From an uncultured Lachnospiraceae bacterium (GTDB lineage Bacteria > Bacillota > Clostridia > Lachnospirales > Lachnospiraceae), in assembly GCA_958446555.1 (NCBI GenBank), contig CAUCWU010000178.1:1-5667 (forward strand): a stretch of DNA of 5,667 bases, written 5' to 3'. The notes under the pieces were generated by a model that was not told where the DNA came from, searched no databases, and saw nothing but the letters and a program-made list of their open reading frames with translations. How positions within the stretch are numbered: the stretch's first letter is position 1; each line of letters starts with the position of its first letter. A program made the translations under genes and the position numbers. Below, one piece after another: positions 4,216-5,667 of this stretch.

Positions 4216-5667
4216 TTATTGCGGAACTTCCTGGAACAATGTCTGTCCTGCTCCAAGAGGAAGATATCCTGCATTTCCGGCTGCATCTTCAACATACAGA
4301 TAAAATGCGCCCAGTTCTGTTGAGGAAAGTATCAGCTTTCTTGGGAATACCTGTGTACCTGCTCCTAATGTTGCAGCTGCTGGAGCATCGGTTGCTGCTG
4401 AGCTTAACAGATTGGTATCAGCTGCTAGGATATAGTTGAACTGCTCCTGAGAAGTCAGATCTACCAACTCATACTCATAATTTCCGGTTGTCTCGCTGAG
4501 TGCATCCTCTGTGATTGCGCCATCTTTTAACTCATATGGGATCTTGCAAGCATAGCGTCCTAAACTGTCAATTGTAATTGGATTTGTAACTGCTAAGGTA
4601 AATCCACCATTCTCATCGAATGTGCCATTTGCAGATGACGGTGTTAAGACATGAGACGTATTATACAGGCGAGATGCAGTTCCGTATCCATTTAATACAG
4701 AGAAGTTTCCATCCTGCATTAACGGTGCAGAAAGATCTGTTCCATTAAATACCTGGAAGCTAGTGACAGAATTGTCAGCTCCTGTTCCGACAACAACAAG
4801 ATTTAACTGGTTATCGGATGTATTTAAATCACATACCTCTACCTTATAAACTGCACTACTTCCACTGCCTACTGTATAATCAGTACCATTCATATTGATG
4901 ATTAGACTGCTTGTAACACCATCTTCGGCAACCTCGGTGCGATACTTGAAGAAGTCAGCTGCACCATCTCCGTCAAGATCTGCCGTATAATTGGTTCCCT
5001 CATTGGAAAGCGTAACTGCTGTTCCATCGGTAAAGGAAATCTCTGTTGCCGGATCGCTTGGCTGTGTCTCAACCTGCGGAATTTCCTGAGGCTGAATCTG
5101 AGTTAGACCAGTGTAAGCATCTTTCACAACACCATTATGAACATCCATTGAACCATTCTCAAACTGCATGCCATCCTGTGTCCAAGATACATTGATATAG
5201 CTTGGTGTACCTGCTGCATCGGTAAATGCAATTTGAATCAGATTTCCTACTGCTGTTGAACGATTCCAGAAATGAAGATCGCTCGGCTCTGTTCCAATTA
5301 ATGCGCTTACCTGTGACCAGATATCTGCTGCGCCTGGCATCGCATCAAACTGACTCTGTCCAATTTCCTGCGCAACATATTCGCTGTAAGAACCATCCGA
5401 AGCAAGTAGATAGGCAACTCCATTTGAGCCATTGTCTAACTGTAAGCTGATTCCATCTGATACAAATACACCTGGAAGCAAATCTGCTACCATATAACCA
5501 TTTGTACCATCTGCTCCATAGATACAGGAATAGGACTCGCCTGTTGATGTTGTTACGCTTAAAACAAACTGTGTTGAACCATTTGCAATCGCATTGACAC
5601 TGCAAGATGCAACATCTGTGATTGGGAAGATCTCAGTTGTGCTGGAAGTAGAATCTTCTGCATTATA
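4216..5667 (-). CDS. Probable secreted or surface protein with FG-GAP/VCBS-like region, N-terminus beyond window
   Basis: The minus-strand frame is open from the window edge (5667) to TAA at 4216, giving 483 visible residues. The ATG at 5493 has no Shine-Dalgarno and the frame continues upstream, so it is internal. Visible residues 4-12 are Ser/Thr-rich, as often seen in a spacer after an anchor or signal. Residues 13-188 form a region I do not recognise. Residues 189-209 are a Gln/Pro-rich linker. Residues 230-238 read DLDGDGAAD, an EF-hand-like DxDxDGxxD loop (4954-4980), followed by VEVCDLNTSDNQLNLVVVG, typical of FG-GAP/VCBS beta-propeller blades. The last 50 residues (TQVFPRKLILSS, FYLYVEDAAGNAGYLPL) resemble a small, possibly SH3-like, beta module. 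Low Lys and abundant Asp, Asn, Ser, Thr and Gly fit an extracellular protein. Calcium or carbohydrate/cell-wall binding is possible but not shown. No signal peptide or anchor is visible. Confidence 0.85.
   Translation of the reverse strand, partial: YNAEDSTSSTTEIFPITDVASCSVNAIANGSTQFVLSVTTSTGESYSCIYGADGTNGYMVADLLPGVFVSDGISLQLDNGSNGVAYLLASDGSYSEYVAQEIGQSQFDAMPGAADIWSQVSALIGTEPSDLHFWNRSTAVGNLIQIAFTDAAGTPSYINVSWTQDGMQFENGSMDVHNGVVKDAYTGLTQIQPQEIPQVETQPSDPATEISFTDGTAVTLSNEGTNYTADLDGDGAADFFKYRTEVAEDGVTSSLIINMNGTDYTVGSGSSAVYKVEVCDLNTSDNQLNLVVVGTGADNSVTSFQVFNGTDLSAPLMQDGNFSVLNGYGTASRLYNTSHVLTPSSANGTFDENGGFTLAVTNPITIDSLGRYACKIPYELKDGAITEDALSETTGNYEYELVDLTSQEQFNYILAADTNLLSSAATDAPAAATLGAGTQVFPRKLILSSTELGAFYLYVEDAAGNAGYLPLGAGQTLFQEVPQ
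4954..4980 (-). other. EF-hand-like calcium-binding loop in the secreted protein
   Basis: The translated motif DLDGDGAAD fits DxDxDGxxD, the calcium loop found in FG-GAP/VCBS blades and dockerin-type repeats. Only one clear copy is visible in the 483 residues, so a full propeller would need more diverged blades or the missing N-terminal part. Confidence 0.75.

Noticed and set aside
5491..5493. ATG at 5493 as the start of the secreted protein
   Set aside because: The frame stays open for 58 more codons to the window edge with similar composition, and no Shine-Dalgarno precedes this ATG.
5345..5605. An 86-codon minus-strand frame rich in Cys, Trp and Arg
   Set aside because: It is an out-of-frame shadow of the secreted protein gene, with composition typical of noncoding frames.

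Overview
The window looks like chromosomal DNA from a low- to mid-GC Firmicute, most likely a Lachnospiraceae-type clostridium. This rests on the sequence character of S10, L3, L4, L23 and L2, strong AGGAGG-type ribosome binding sites, near-consensus SigA promoters with A-tracts, and a secreted FG-GAP-like protein. The genus cannot be fixed from the sequence alone.

Positions 1-2768 (minus strand) are the head of the S10 ribosomal protein operon in the classic order rpsJ (S10), rplC (L3), rplD (L4), rplW (L23), rplB (L2). The operon is transcribed towards position 1 and L2 is cut by the window edge. Each gene has a strong Shine-Dalgarno sequence. rplD and rplW share one base (TAATG). A perfect 8-bp hairpin lies between rpsJ and rplC.

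Positions 2769-3264 hold no gene but are dense with signals. A strong minus-strand promoter (TTGCAT, 17 bp, TATAGT) with phased A-tracts upstream drives the ribosomal operon through a leader of about 225 nt. That leader can fold into two long-range helical domains plus a hairpin beside the rpsJ ribosome binding site. It is the best candidate here for an incompletely described system, namely a cis-acting autoregulatory r-protein leader. A divergent, almost perfect consensus promoter (TTGACA, 17 bp, TATACT) drives the gene on the other side, whose 5' UTR carries its own nested hairpin.

Positions 3265-4128 (plus strand) encode a PUA-less class I SAM-dependent methyltransferase of the RlmI/RlmK-like superfamily. 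Its substrate is unknown. RNA is plausible, but proximity to the ribosomal operon is not proof because the two units are divergently transcribed.

Positions 4129-4215 hold a strong bidirectional terminator between convergent genes. Positions 4216-5667 (minus strand) are the C-terminal 483 residues of a probably extracellular protein that runs past the window edge. It has a Gln/Pro linker, an EF-hand-like DxDxDGxxD loop in an FG-GAP/VCBS-like region, and a C-terminal beta module that may be SH3-like. No mobile elements, CRISPR arrays, tRNAs or rRNAs were seen.
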